Shown piece after piece: positions 1 through 7,960 of a DNA stretch of 44,850 nucleotides (position 1 is the first letter of the stretch; the number at the start of each line of letters is the position of its first letter). A program made the translations under genes and the position numbers. This DNA comes from Chryseobacterium sp. S0630 (lineage in GTDB: Bacteria; Bacteroidota; Bacteroidia; Flavobacteriales; Weeksellaceae): positions 1-44,850 of the forward strand of contig NZ_JAMZGF010000044.1 of the NCBI RefSeq assembly GCF_024158915.1. Reading direction: 5' to 3'. The notes under the pieces are model-generated. The model did not search any database, was not told where the DNA came from, and was given only the letters and a program-made list of their open reading frames with translations.

Positions 1-80
1 CTCACGATTAGAATGTAAGAGATAAGTTCTGCAAAGTTCTATAATACATTATTATAAGGACTGGAATATAAGTGATTCAC

Positions 81-120
81 AATCAGTATGTACGGGTATT
101 CGTGCATACTGATTTTTTTT
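81..120 (+). terminator. Strong intrinsic terminator near the left edge
   Basis: AATCAGTATG (81-90) pairs perfectly with CATACTGATT (105-114). The stem extends inward through TACG/CGTG (one wobble) around a 6-base loop and is followed by a run of eight T. This is a classic rho-independent terminator reading rightward. It probably ends a gene lying left of the window, since no gene sits between position 1 and the hairpin. Confidence 0.8.
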
Positions 121-673
121 AAGTGGAAATACATTATTAAATACATTTCAGGAAAAAATGTTTTTTTGTTCGATCCAAAAAAAAGATATTTCGACTGAAG
201 TGGATTTTATATGAAATACATAATTAGAATTAAACTATTAATTATAAGGTTAATCTAAAATTTTTTCATAGCCATACATTCCATACCCAACCGATACTAT
301 ATTTTGTTGTATTAGTACTTTTACAACAGCCATCATATACGTACAGCTACTTGAAGTAATGAAATAAGAATTAGCTGGGCGTGCTCTATTTCCAATAAAT
401 AGTCCATTTGTACTTCCTTTATATCATGAAAAAATTAACGAGAGAAGAAGAGCTACTTTGGGGTAAGTTTCCGATCATTATTAAACAGGTTTGATACCAC
501 TTTGAGTAGCTGGATCGGATTCAATTATTTGGCATTTTAAGAAATTTCACAAAAGAAAGTCAAGATGACTTCATTATAAAAACAATGAAGAAGAAACTGA
601 CACAATGGCATTTTTTTTATGTTGGGTCTGTTGAGCACTTTTATTATATTTACCGCCAATTATAAATAACAGT
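121..673. other. Gene-poor stretch with decayed coding remnants
   Basis: No intact gene is supported in these ~550 bases. On the minus strand an open frame of 57 codons (423 down to 250) reads like real protein but has an upstream stop and no early start codon (see separate entry). On the plus strand an ATG at 426 opens a frame starting MKKLTREEELLWGKF that stops after about 20 codons. The rest is AT-rich with frequent stops. I read it as an eroded accessory locus, by inference only. Confidence 0.4.
250..423 (-). pseudogene. Possible C-terminal fragment of a decayed gene
   Basis: Reading leftward from 423 there are 57 sense codons, then TAA at 250-252. The frame is preceded by an in-frame TGA at 424-426, and its first Met codons are only at 336-331. 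The peptide contains GSTNGLFIGNRARPANSYF near its start and SVGYGMYGYEKILD at its end; this glycine- and aromatic-rich composition is unlike random translated AT-rich DNA. I do not recognise the family. Reading it as the tail of a truncated gene is an inference. Confidence 0.3.
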
Positions 674-2095
674 ATGGGAATCTTTGATTTTTTTAAGAAG
701 AAAAATAACAGTCAGGAAAATGTAAGTACTCCGGTTCAGGAAATGGAAATGCCGGAGGAAAAAGTAGCAGAGGAAGTTGTGGAAACAATGCCGGAAATTC
801 CTTCACAAACGATAGAAGAACCGAAGGTAAACGAGGAGTACGAAAAAATCAGGGTTTATAATGATTACATCGTGTATTCTATAGCCCTTCAGCTAAGAGG
901 GGAGTATACACCTATTTCAGCCTTTGAAAAAGAAAATGGTGTGGTAGAAGGTTTTGCTTATATGGTAACAGAAGATGCTTATGCACTTCCTCCGCAGCAG
1001 GCGATTGCACAAATGGAAGAAAAATTTGAAAAAGAACTTCAGGAAGGTAAAATCAAGTCTTATATGATTTTGTATCACTCTCAGTTTGATGATAATGATA
1101 ATCATAATCCGGCCATTCAGGAAGGAGAATTCAAGGGAATTTCACTTGCTTATCACTTTGCTGGTGATGAAAAGAAGAAAACAGGGTTGCCTTATATTTT
1201 CGAAAACCAAAATATTACTTATAAAGGTTTTGCAGAGTTTTCTCATGAAGAAAATAATGCAATCATGAATCATCAGTTGATTGAGGGACAAAATTATTTC
1301 CAGAATACAGAAGGAATTGCAGCTCCTGAAATGACGAATGAAGCAGGAATCATCATCAGAAAATCGAATGTTCATAACATGATGAATACATGGAGTGGGA
1401 TTTTTGGTCATCAGAATTTCCAGACTAAAGATTACGGTCAGTATCTGACCAATGTTTTATTGCAGTCTACGGTTTCTGATCCGGCTGGAGAAAATAAAAA
1501 TAAAATCGAATTTGAAGATGTAAGATTTAAAACCATTGTTACAGATGAACTGAGTACAATAATTCCGGAAGTAAAAACGGATTATACTTTGGATTTTGAA
1601 ACAAGATCAATCAGAGAATGGGAAAATGCATTGAATCTACAGGCGATTGTAGCAGGGCCTGCCAGAGAAACTTTTGGAATTTGGTTCTTTGCGACAGATT
1701 ATGCTGAAAATAAAAATACATACATGACACAACCTCATCTGAAAGTAAATGTCAGCGGAATTGTGTTAATTCTTGATGTTCACACCAATACTGATTTACC
1801 AGATGGTACTAAAATGAGTGAAGATTTCACAACGTATGCACCAAGCCTGGATCTTCCTAACTATGCTTGTTTTGACTTTATCGGGCAGGTGGTAGATTTT
1901 AAGGAAACAGAACTGCTTGAAGATAGAAGTGTTAAAGGATATATTCTGAAGCTGAAGCTAATCACGAATGAAGAGAATGAAGATTTCTTCACCATTGATG
2001 CTTTTGTGAATAAAGAGAATATGAGATTTGAAACTCCAACAAAAGGAATGAAAGTGACTGGAGCACTTCAGTTGCAAGGTAAAATTGCTGAATAA
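674..2095 (+). CDS. Conserved hypothetical protein, 473 aa (DUF4026/DUF2314-like at best)
   Basis: The family is not recognised with confidence. The protein starts MGIFDFFKKKN, a charged amphipathic opening common in cytoplasmic proteins of this group, followed by a Glu/Pro-rich low-complexity linker (about residues 14-55). From about residue 60 on it is a mixed alpha/beta globular protein without signal peptide or membrane segment, hence predicted cytosolic. It has a long ordered C-terminal half with repeated acidic stretches. The start ATG is the first in frame and gives a plausible N-terminus. It is a single-gene unit with its own hairpin terminator at 2117-2148. An immunity-protein or stress-related role is conceivable, but nothing in the sequence shows it. 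Confidence 0.75.
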   Translation: MGIFDFFKKKNNSQENVSTPVQEMEMPEEKVAEEVVETMPEIPSQTIEEPKVNEEYEKIRVYNDYIVYSIALQLRGEYTPISAFEKENGVVEGFAYMVTEDAYALPPQQAIAQMEEKFEKELQEGKIKSYMILYHSQFDDNDNHNPAIQEGEFKGISLAYHFAGDEKKKTGLPYIFENQNITYKGFAEFSHEENNAIMNHQLIEGQNYFQNTEGIAAPEMTNEAGIIIRKSNVHNMMNTWSGIFGHQNFQTKDYGQYLTNVLLQSTVSDPAGENKNKIEFEDVRFKTIVTDELSTIIPEVKTDYTLDFETRSIREWENALNLQAIVAGPARETFGIWFFATDYAENKNTYMTQPHLKVNVSGIVLILDVHTNTDLPDGTKMSEDFTTYAPSLDLPNYACFDFIGQVVDFKETELLEDRSVKGYILKLKLITNEENEDFFTIDAFVNKENMRFETPTKGMKVTGALQLQGKIAE

Positions 2096-2116
2096 TTTTT
2101 TAAAATATAAAATCTC

Positions 2117-2150
2117 AAAGAGGTTGTTCTACGGAATGACCTCTTTTTTA
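2117..2150 (+). terminator. Terminator after the 473-aa gene
   Basis: AAAGAGGT (2117-2124) pairs with ACCTCTTT (2139-2146). The stem extends through wobble and Watson-Crick pairs to a TACG loop and is followed by a T-run. It lies 21 bases after the stop codon. The remaining 2150-2312 shows no gene. Confidence 0.75.
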
Positions 2151-2312
2151 TTTTCTGATCCTTTATTTAAACGCATCGTTGATGGAGTTTTGTGGTAAAT
2201 GATGCGTTTGCTTAGAAGAATCAATGAAATTTATTTCGCCCTTTGTCCCCGTAAAAATATTACAGCATATAGATGAAACCTTTGCGTTAAAAAATATCTG
2301 TATTTTAAAAAC

Positions 2313-2341
2313 AAAAAAAGGCAATCCTAAGACTGCCTTTT
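2313..2341 (-). terminator. recA terminator
   Basis: AAAAGGCA (2316-2323) and TGCCTTTT (2334-2341) form an 8-bp stem. Read leftward, the hairpin is followed by a T-tract (the A-run at 2313-2319). It lies 18 bases beyond the recA stop codon. Confidence 0.7.
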
Positions 2342-2359
2342 CTATATTGTTCTGAAAAA

Positions 2360-3361
2360 TTATTTGTTTTTCATTTCTTCCTTGATCTTACCTTCCAATT
2401 CTTCAGCAAGATCCGGGTTATCTCTTAAAACATCTTTTACAGCATCACGTCCCTGACCTAATTTAGTCTCTTCGTAGCTGAACCAAGATCCACTTTTCTT
2501 CACGATTCCCATATCTACAGCAGTATCAAGAATTTCTCCTACTTTAGAAACTCCTTCACCGTACATGATATCGAATTCTGCCTGCTTGAAAGGAGGTGCT
2601 ACTTTGTTTTTCACAATCTTCACTTTCACACGGCTACCAATAGCTTCGTCACCTTGCTTGATAGGTGCGCTTGCTTTTCTGATATCAATTCTTACAGAAG
2701 CGTAGAACTTAAGAGCGTTACCTCCGGTAGTAGTTTCAGGGTTTCCGAACATTACACCAATTTTTTCTCTCAACTGGTTGATGAAAATTACGGTACATTT
2801 TGTTCTTGAAATAGTAGCTGTAAGCTTTCTTAATGCCTGAGACATTAATCTTGCATGAAGACCCATTTTGGAATCTCCCATTTCACCTTCAATCTCTGCT
2901 TTTGGTGTAAGAGCAGCAACAGAGTCAATTACAACGATATCAATAGCTCCTGAACGGATTAAGTTATCTGCAATCTCTAAAGCCTGCTCACCGTTGTCTG
3001 GCTGAGAAATGATCAGGTTTTCAAGATCAATTCCTAATTTCGCAGCATAAGTTCTGTCGAAAGCGTGCTCTGCATCAATGAATGCTGCAATACCACCTGC
3101 TTTTTGAGCTTCAGCAATAGCGTGAAGGGTCAATGTTGTTTTACCTGAAGATTCAGGACCATATATTTCAATGATTCTTCCTTTTGGATATCCGCCTATT
3201 CCTAAAGCAATATCTAAACCTAAAGAACCGGAAGGAATTACTTCTATGGTATTGTCTATAGATTCGTCACCTAAAGTCATTACCGTTCCCTTTCCATATG
3301 TTTTATCTAGCTTGTCAAGCACTAAAGCGAGTGCTTTTTTCTTATCATCAATGTTACTCAT
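2360..3361 (-). CDS. recA: RecA recombinase
   Basis: ATP-dependent DNA strand-exchange protein for homologous recombination; in bacteria with LexA it is also the SOS co-protease. The 333-aa length is normal. The Walker A motif GPESSGKT is at residues 68-75, and the DNA-binding/ATPase core is full length, including the INQLREKIGVMFGNPETTTGG region around loop L2 and the C-terminal KVKIVKNKVAPPF segment. The N-terminus MSNIDDKKKALALVLDKLDK fits RecA, and the C-terminus is acidic/lysine-rich as usual. It is monocistronic with a hairpin terminator at 2313-2341. A TAnnTTTG box lies at 3381-3388, giving a short leader. I see no obvious LexA-like operator. Confidence 0.99.
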   Translation of the reverse strand: MSNIDDKKKALALVLDKLDKTYGKGTVMTLGDESIDNTIEVIPSGSLGLDIALGIGGYPKGRIIEIYGPESSGKTTLTLHAIAEAQKAGGIAAFIDAEHAFDRTYAAKLGIDLENLIISQPDNGEQALEIADNLIRSGAIDIVVIDSVAALTPKAEIEGEMGDSKMGLHARLMSQALRKLTATISRTKCTVIFINQLREKIGVMFGNPETTTGGNALKFYASVRIDIRKASAPIKQGDEAIGSRVKVKIVKNKVAPPFKQAEFDIMYGEGVSKVGEILDTAVDMGIVKKSGSWFSYEETKLGQGRDAVKDVLRDNPDLAEELEGKIKEEMKNK

Positions 3362-3380
3362 CTCTATTAATATAATTTCT

Positions 3381-3388
3381 CAAAAATA
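3381..3388 (-). promoter_or_regulatory. Candidate -7 box of recA
   Basis: TATTTTTG on the minus strand matches the Bacteroidota -7 consensus TAnnTTTG, 19 bases before the recA start codon. No clear TTG -33 element is visible at the usual distance, so support is moderate. Confidence 0.4.
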
Positions 3389-3560
3389 CATAATTTAAAT
3401 ATTAAAAGCTAATATATTTTATTTCCTAAAGCTGTTTTTAGAGTTAAAAAATGATAAAATTTTAGGGCTGATCTTATTCATAACGAAGCAGATGTGGAAT
3501 GTAGTATCTAAAGTATTTTTAAATATTTTTTACTTAAGTAAGATGAGTTGTTTTTGTTTG

Positions 3561-3825
3561 AAATCGCAAAGGCGCAATTCTTTTAGTATAGATTATGCTG
3601 TAAGGCGCAAAGATTTTATCGGAGATAAAATTGAATACTGTAAAATTATTTTATCTCTCGCTAATTTTGCTGATTAGGCAGATGCTAATAAAAATCTGCG
3701 TAATTAGCTTGATCTTCGAGAAAAATTTACTGAAGGTTTATAATTTCTCTAGCTGAGAATCTTTGATTTTCTTGCGCCTTAAAAGTTTTTGTAATGCATG
3801 AAATTTTTTTGCGTCTTTGCGATTT
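3561..3825. repeat. Large nested inverted repeat (dispersed palindromic element)
   Basis: The outer arms are AAATCGCAAAGGCGCAA (3561-3577) and TTGCGTCTTTGCGATTT (3809-3825), complementary at 16 of 17 positions. Nested inside are TAAGGCGCAA (3601-3610) and TTGCGCCTTA (3772-3781), perfectly complementary. The centre carries TCTGC/GCAGA-type motifs. The unit spans 265 bases, has no convincing coding content and fills most of the gap between recA and the MpaB gene. From memory, repeats with the CGCAAAGACGCAA core are common in flavobacterial genomes. It may be a REP- or MITE-like element, or a remnant of two facing copies. Confidence 0.65.
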
Positions 3826-3839
3826 TTAACAGAGGTATT

Positions 3840-5030
3840 TTAATGGAAATTTGAATTTTTAGTGATGTTTAGATAATCTTCCAACACTTTCATCTGATCC
3901 TTATTTCCTCTTTGTATTCTCTTTTCACGACTGACCAGTTGATCATAAATTTTATTGAAAAGTATTTTCGATTTTGGAAACAGATTTCTGAAAGGAACTT
4001 CCGGAATTTGTAATCTTTTGCACACTTCGTCATCCAAAAGAAACCAGGTACAGCAGACGTGTAGATATTTCAAGTTTTTTCTTTGAAATTCATATTTTAA
4101 AATAGGATTTTCCAGTGATTCATCCAGGAGAGAGTGAGCCAGAAGAACAGAATCTTTATCCGAAGGTGGCTGAACCGAAGTCCATAAATAAAAATATTCC
4201 GTTGCCTGTTTTTTATCATCAGGAAGAAGCTGCTCCGGAATTCCCAAAAGATAACCTACGTATTTCCAAAGGTGGAAAATCCCTTGTTCCTCTTCAACAG
4301 AAAAACGATTTCCCAATTTCTGAAGACTATGAAGGAATACCAGACTGAACCCGATATACGTTGCCATCATATCCCATGAATTGATGGGCTCGCCCCAGTT
4401 TTTAGTGTCCCAGTCTTTATAATGTTTTTTAATGGAAAGTCTTGCATAGGAGTGGATCAAACGGGTTTTTATCGCAAACTCATATCCTTTTGCATGAATT
4501 TCCAATGCATTGTAGCGTGTAGCATTTACCCAGAAATCCAATGTTTCCGAAAGTCTTTTTACAGCTCCTTTCTTCAAAGCTTCTGTAACAATAAGCGGTT
4601 TGTTGAGGTAAGCATAATCATAACCGCCAATCAGACAATAATCTCTCAGCGAGATCAAAGAATCCAGATTACTTCTCATACAGAGTTCTGCACCGTTTTT
4701 AAGCAGATTATAATCCAGCCAGTCAGGAACTTTTTGAGTCTGACTGAACAGTTTTTTTACGCTTTCAGGAACATCATCAGTTTCCGAAACCCCATTTCTG
4801 ATGTAGTGTTCAATTTCCCTTGAAGCCTCATGAAATTTTTTAGTGAAATAAACATCTTTTACCACCTCATCACCCGTTTCATCCACATGATGAAAATAGG
4901 GCGCAAACTTTTCAAATTTTTCAAAGTTCACCTCTGCTCCGGAAAATTCAATAAGCTGCTTTCCGTTGCCATGTTCCCAAAAGTCTCTGAAATGGGGAGC
5001 GTCTTTAAAACGGGGTTGTATCATGTTCAT
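3840..5030 (-). CDS. Oxygenase MpaB / DUF2236 family protein
   Basis: The 396-aa protein resembles the DUF2236 superfamily (fungal MpaB-like, latex-clearing/rubber oxygenase-like b-heme proteins). The family signature region is the helix ATRYNALEIHAKGYEFAIK followed by TRLIHSYARLSIKKHYKDW, which contains the conserved histidine-arginine pattern, then an INSWDMMATYIGFSL segment. There is no signal peptide, so it is probably cytosolic. The start MNMIQPRFKDAPHFRDFWEHGNGK fits the family; the second Met (codon 3) is an equally possible start. It is monocistronic and divergent from the 5.26-kb gene. The substrate is unknown and oxygenase activity is only family inference. Confidence 0.8.
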   Translation of the reverse strand: MNMIQPRFKDAPHFRDFWEHGNGKQLIEFSGAEVNFEKFEKFAPYFHHVDETGDEVVKDVYFTKKFHEASREIEHYIRNGVSETDDVPESVKKLFSQTQKVPDWLDYNLLKNGAELCMRSNLDSLISLRDYCLIGGYDYAYLNKPLIVTEALKKGAVKRLSETLDFWVNATRYNALEIHAKGYEFAIKTRLIHSYARLSIKKHYKDWDTKNWGEPINSWDMMATYIGFSLVFLHSLQKLGNRFSVEEEQGIFHLWKYVGYLLGIPEQLLPDDKKQATEYFYLWTSVQPPSDKDSVLLAHSLLDESLENPILKYEFQRKNLKYLHVCCTWFLLDDEVCKRLQIPEVPFRNLFPKSKILFNKIYDQLVSREKRIQRGNKDQMKVLEDYLNITKNSNFH

Positions 5031-5261
5031 TCCTTTACCTATAAAAGTACAAGTTTTATGTTGAAATATTCTGGTGAGATTTGTCAGCTATCCATAAGAC
5101 GTTCCGGGGTAAGAGTTTTAAAAATACCACAAACGGGTAATTTACTTGTGTTTATATAATTTGAAACTTTGTGTAAAACAGAACTAATAACCATGGAAGC
5201 TCAGATTTTAAAATGGCTTTCAAAATTTTAACTAAAGGATTAACCTAAAAAATATATGATC

Positions 5262-6086
5262 ATGAAAACAAAAATTTTATTATTGTCACTGTTTTGTTCA
5301 GGATTGGCTTTTAGTCAAGTTATAATTACAGAAAAAAAAATTTTAATAAATACTGATTCGGATGCAAAATCATTTGAAACAGTTATTGAATATCTTAAGG
5401 AGGAACCTGATAAAAATAAGTATGATATTTTTGCAATAAATCCTAAAGGTTATAGTATTTCAATTAAAAAAGATGCTACTATGCAACCTGTATTACAAAT
5501 TGATAAGACTCAGCCGAATAGTGAAAATATACTTGATAAAGAACACAAAATTGGAGAAATTACTTTTAAACGTAATACAGAATTGACAATTACAATTACT
5601 ACTACTGATAAAGATCCAACAGAAAGAGTATACAAGGTAAAAACTCAGACTGATTGGAGGTGGACTACTACATTTGGTGCCAATGCCATTTTTTATACCA
5701 ATCGTAATCAATTTATTTCACAGACTGACAATGGACTACAAAAAGTAACTGAGATCCATAGTAATAAAACGATGGAACTTATGCCTACAGTTATGTTTAA
5801 TTTTATGGATTATCAGGATACTATTTCTTATGGATTTACAGGAGGTTTGGGAATTAATTTTGAAGAAATTGCTGTTTTTGCAGGTTTGTCTTTAGGAATA
5901 GGACAGAATATTATTTTGACAGGAGGTGTTGGTGTTCATAAACAGACTCTGCCTAATACCAATTACTTTGTAGGGCAAACAATTGATAGTTCTGTAACCA
6001 ATGATAATTTAAATGAATCGCAATATCGTATTAACCCTTTTATTGGAATTTCTTTTCGATTAGATAAAAATCCATTTAAAAAATAA
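5262..6086 (+). CDS. Secreted/outer-membrane hypothetical protein, ~274 aa
   Basis: The family is not recognised. An N-terminal signal peptide is clear: MKTKILLLSLFCSGLAFSQ with cleavage after the Ser-Gln-type end. The middle is hydrophilic, with Lys/Thr-rich beta-strand-like stretches. From about residue 130 it has alternating-residue strands with Gly-rich turns (YGFTGGLGINFEEIAVFAG, GQNIILTGGVGV) and ends in FIGISFRLDKNPFKK, suggesting an outer-membrane beta-barrel. I start at the ATG at 5262, which directly precedes MKTK; an ATG two codons upstream (5256) is possible. It is AT-rich compared with neighbours and sits next to the duplicated gapA tail, so it may be accessory DNA. No partner gene is evident. 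Confidence 0.7.
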   Translation: MKTKILLLSLFCSGLAFSQVIITEKKILINTDSDAKSFETVIEYLKEEPDKNKYDIFAINPKGYSISIKKDATMQPVLQIDKTQPNSENILDKEHKIGEITFKRNTELTITITTTDKDPTERVYKVKTQTDWRWTTTFGANAIFYTNRNQFISQTDNGLQKVTEIHSNKTMELMPTVMFNFMDYQDTISYGFTGGLGINFEEIAVFAGLSLGIGQNIILTGGVGVHKQTLPNTNYFVGQTIDSSVTNDNLNESQYRINPFIGISFRLDKNPFKK

Positions 6087-6092
6087 AAACTT

Positions 6093-6120
6093 AAAACCTT
6101 CCCATCGGGAAGGTTTTCTT
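6093..6120. terminator. Terminator copy A (identical to the gapA terminator)
   Basis: AAAACCTTCCC (6093-6103) and GGGAAGGTTTT (6107-6117) form an 11-bp stem with a 3-base loop, usable in both directions. It ends the 5.26-kb gene. The same 25 bases occur at 6868-6892 after gapA. Copy A also lies immediately beside a copy of the gapA 3' end. Confidence 0.85.
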
Positions 6121-6160
6121 ATTATAAAGAAGCAGTGTGTACAAGCATATCCACTAACTT
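6121..6160 (-). pseudogene. Duplicated 3' scrap of gapA
   Basis: These 40 bases match the gapA end at 6923-6962 with 2 mismatches. Read leftward they would encode KLVDMLVHTASL and a stop, against KLVDMLVHAASL and a stop in gapA. Similarity stops abruptly at 6161. The scrap is followed, in gapA orientation, by terminator copy A, as in the real gene. Together with 6868-6962 it forms direct repeats flanking the 208-aa gene. It could be an attachment-like target duplication or the remnant of a tandem gapA duplication. Confidence 0.85.
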
Positions 6161-6209
6161 TCTTCTACTGAAAGTACATAAAATATTTTGAGTTCATTTC
6201 TGTATTCTA

Positions 6210-6836
6210 TCAATATTTATCAGGTCCATGATAGCCAAATAATTCATATATATAAAAACCTAAAATCAAAGCATAGATTACAGATAATATGGTGATGATT
6301 GATACCGCAATATTATTTCTACTTTGTTTAGTGAAAAATTTTATAAAACCGTAAGAGATTATTCCCAGACCTATAGCAAAAATATAAAAGATGCGACCGG
6401 AATATATGATTTGTAACCCCCATAATATTCCACCAATAGTTCCACCGATAATTCCTCCTAAAATACTCCCAATGATTGTGCTGGGTTTAATTTCTAAATC
6501 CCTTTTTGTTGCTTCTATTTCTGTAGAAGTAGTTTCTATGATCTGTTGTATTTCATCTGAGGTTAATACTTCTGAGGTCAAAGCGTAATTGATATCATTT
6601 TTTGTCAGTCCGTTTAAATACAATTCTGTAGCATCATTCTTTATTCTTGATTTTTCCAATTCCTTCGCTACAGTTTTATCATACCGGACGGTTAAAGATT
6701 GTATTCCACCTTTCTTTTCTATAACAATATCTAAAGCTTGTTTGGCATCATTTGTATATCTGTTTTTATTTGAATATACTTCCATTAATTCTACATCAGA
6801 ATATTGAGAATATCTTTCAATAAGTTCATTGAGCAT
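6210..6836 (-). CDS. Hypothetical membrane protein, ~208 aa
   Basis: The family is not recognised. The N-terminal half is soluble and helical (MLNELIERYSQYSDVELMEVY, with AKQALDIVIEKKGG) and resembles short helical regions found upstream of membrane segments in many flavobacterial hypotheticals. The C-terminal half has about four membrane segments: a Gly/Ile-rich stretch (TIIGSILGGIIGGTIGGILWG), then IFYIFAIGLGIISYGF and IAVSIITILSVIYALILGFYIY. I choose the Met at 6836. An in-frame ATG at 6866 would add 10 residues but abuts the gapA terminator hairpin. The gene is AT-rich and is bracketed by direct repeats of the gapA tail plus terminator, so it is probably inserted cargo. Confidence 0.65.
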   Translation of the reverse strand: MLNELIERYSQYSDVELMEVYSNKNRYTNDAKQALDIVIEKKGGIQSLTVRYDKTVAKELEKSRIKNDATELYLNGLTKNDINYALTSEVLTSDEIQQIIETTSTEIEATKRDLEIKPSTIIGSILGGIIGGTIGGILWGLQIIYSGRIFYIFAIGLGIISYGFIKFFTKQSRNNIAVSIITILSVIYALILGFYIYELFGYHGPDKY

Positions 6837-6867
6837 GGTGTAAATTTTGGGAGTTAATTTAAACAAA

Positions 6868-6895
6868 AAAACCTTCCCATCGGGAAGGTTTTATA
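6868..6895 (-). terminator. gapA terminator (copy B)
   Basis: AAAACCTTCCC (6868-6878) and GGGAAGGTTTT (6882-6892) form a perfect 11-bp stem with loop ATC. The A-run to its left gives a T-tract on the minus strand. It lies 31 bases past the gapA stop and ends the pfkA-gapA unit. It is identical to the hairpin at 6093-6117. Confidence 0.85.
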
Positions 6896-6923
6896 TTACT
6901 TATTGCTTATCGCTCATTATTGA

Positions 6924-7928
6924 TTATAAAGAAGCAGCGTGTACAAGCATATCTACTAACTTGTTAGAGTAACCCATCTCGTTGTCATACCAGGAAACAA
7001 GTTTCACGAAGTTAGGAGAAAGCATGATACCAGCATCTTTATCGAAGATAGAAGTTCTCTTATCTCCTACGAAGTCCTGAGATACTACAGCCTCTTCAGT
7101 ATATCCTAGGATACCTTTCAATTCACCTTCAGAAGCAGCTTTGATTACTGAACAGATTTCTTCATAAGAAGCAGCCTTTTCAATTCTCACAGTTAAATCT
7201 ACTACAGAAACGTCAACAGTTGGTACTCTGAAAGACATACCTGTTAATTTTCCGTTTAGTGAAGGGATTACTTTTCCTACTGCTTTAGCAGCACCTGTAG
7301 AAGAAGGGATGATGTTGTTCAGAGCAGCTCTACCACCTCTCCAGTCTTTCATTGAAGGACCGTCAACAGTTTTCTGAGTAGCTGTTGTAGCGTGTACAGT
7401 GGTCATTAAACCTTCTACGATTCCGAAGTTATCGTGGATTACTTTAGCTAAAGGAGCTAAACAGTTTGTAGTACAAGAAGCGTTTGATAAGATTTTGATA
7501 TCATCAGTAAGTTCCTTGTGGTTTACACCCATTACGAACATTGGAGTATCATCTTTAGAAGGAGCAGAAAGGATTACTTTCTTTGCACCTGCAGTAATGT
7601 GTTTTGCAGCGCTTTCTTTATCTAAGAATAAACCAGTAGATTCTACTACGTAATCTGCACCGATTTCATTCCACTTTAGGTTGCTTGGATCTTTTTCAGC
7701 AGTTACTCTGATTCTTTTCCCGTTTACTACAAGATCATTTCCTTCTACAGAAACTTCACCTGGGAAAATACCGTGTACAGAGTCATATTTTAACATGTAA
7801 GCCATGTATTCTGCATTGATTAGGTCATTGATTCCTACAACTTCAATGTTGTCTCTTTCAGTCATTGCTCTGAAAACAAGACGTCCAATTCTACCAAAAC
7901 CGTTGATACCTACTTTAATTGTTGACAT
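6924..7928 (-). CDS. gapA: Type I glyceraldehyde-3-phosphate dehydrogenase
   Basis: NAD-dependent oxidation and phosphorylation of glyceraldehyde 3-phosphate to 1,3-bisphosphoglycerate in glycolysis; cytosolic tetramer. The 334-aa length is normal. The N-terminal dinucleotide fold KVGINGFGRIGRLVFRA carries an Asp in VVGINDL consistent with NAD preference. The catalytic Cys152 is in SNASCTTNCLAPLAK, with the partner His in TTVHATTATQK and the C-terminal SWYDNEMGYSNKLVDML. It follows pfkA after 32 bases, so the two are probably co-transcribed. The terminator is at 6868-6892. The last 12 codons plus terminator are duplicated at 6093-6160. Confidence 0.98.
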   Translation of the reverse strand: MSTIKVGINGFGRIGRLVFRAMTERDNIEVVGINDLINAEYMAYMLKYDSVHGIFPGEVSVEGNDLVVNGKRIRVTAEKDPSNLKWNEIGADYVVESTGLFLDKESAAKHITAGAKKVILSAPSKDDTPMFVMGVNHKELTDDIKILSNASCTTNCLAPLAKVIHDNFGIVEGLMTTVHATTATQKTVDGPSMKDWRGGRAALNNIIPSSTGAAKAVGKVIPSLNGKLTGMSFRVPTVDVSVVDLTVRIEKAASYEEICSVIKAASEGELKGILGYTEEAVVSQDFVGDKRTSIFDKDAGIMLSPNFVKLVSWYDNEMGYSNKLVDMLVHAASL

Positions 7929-7960
7929 AATAGTTTGTTTTTATTAGATTATAAAAATAA

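Noticed and set aside
426..500. BlaI-like regulator start (MKKLTREEELLW)
   Set aside because: Only about 20 codons before a stop; resemblance is confined to a few residues and cannot be asserted.
4422..5159. Long plus-strand open frames inside the MpaB-family gene
   Set aside because: They lie opposite a recognisable protein and show antisense composition (Phe/Cys/Ile-rich without motifs).
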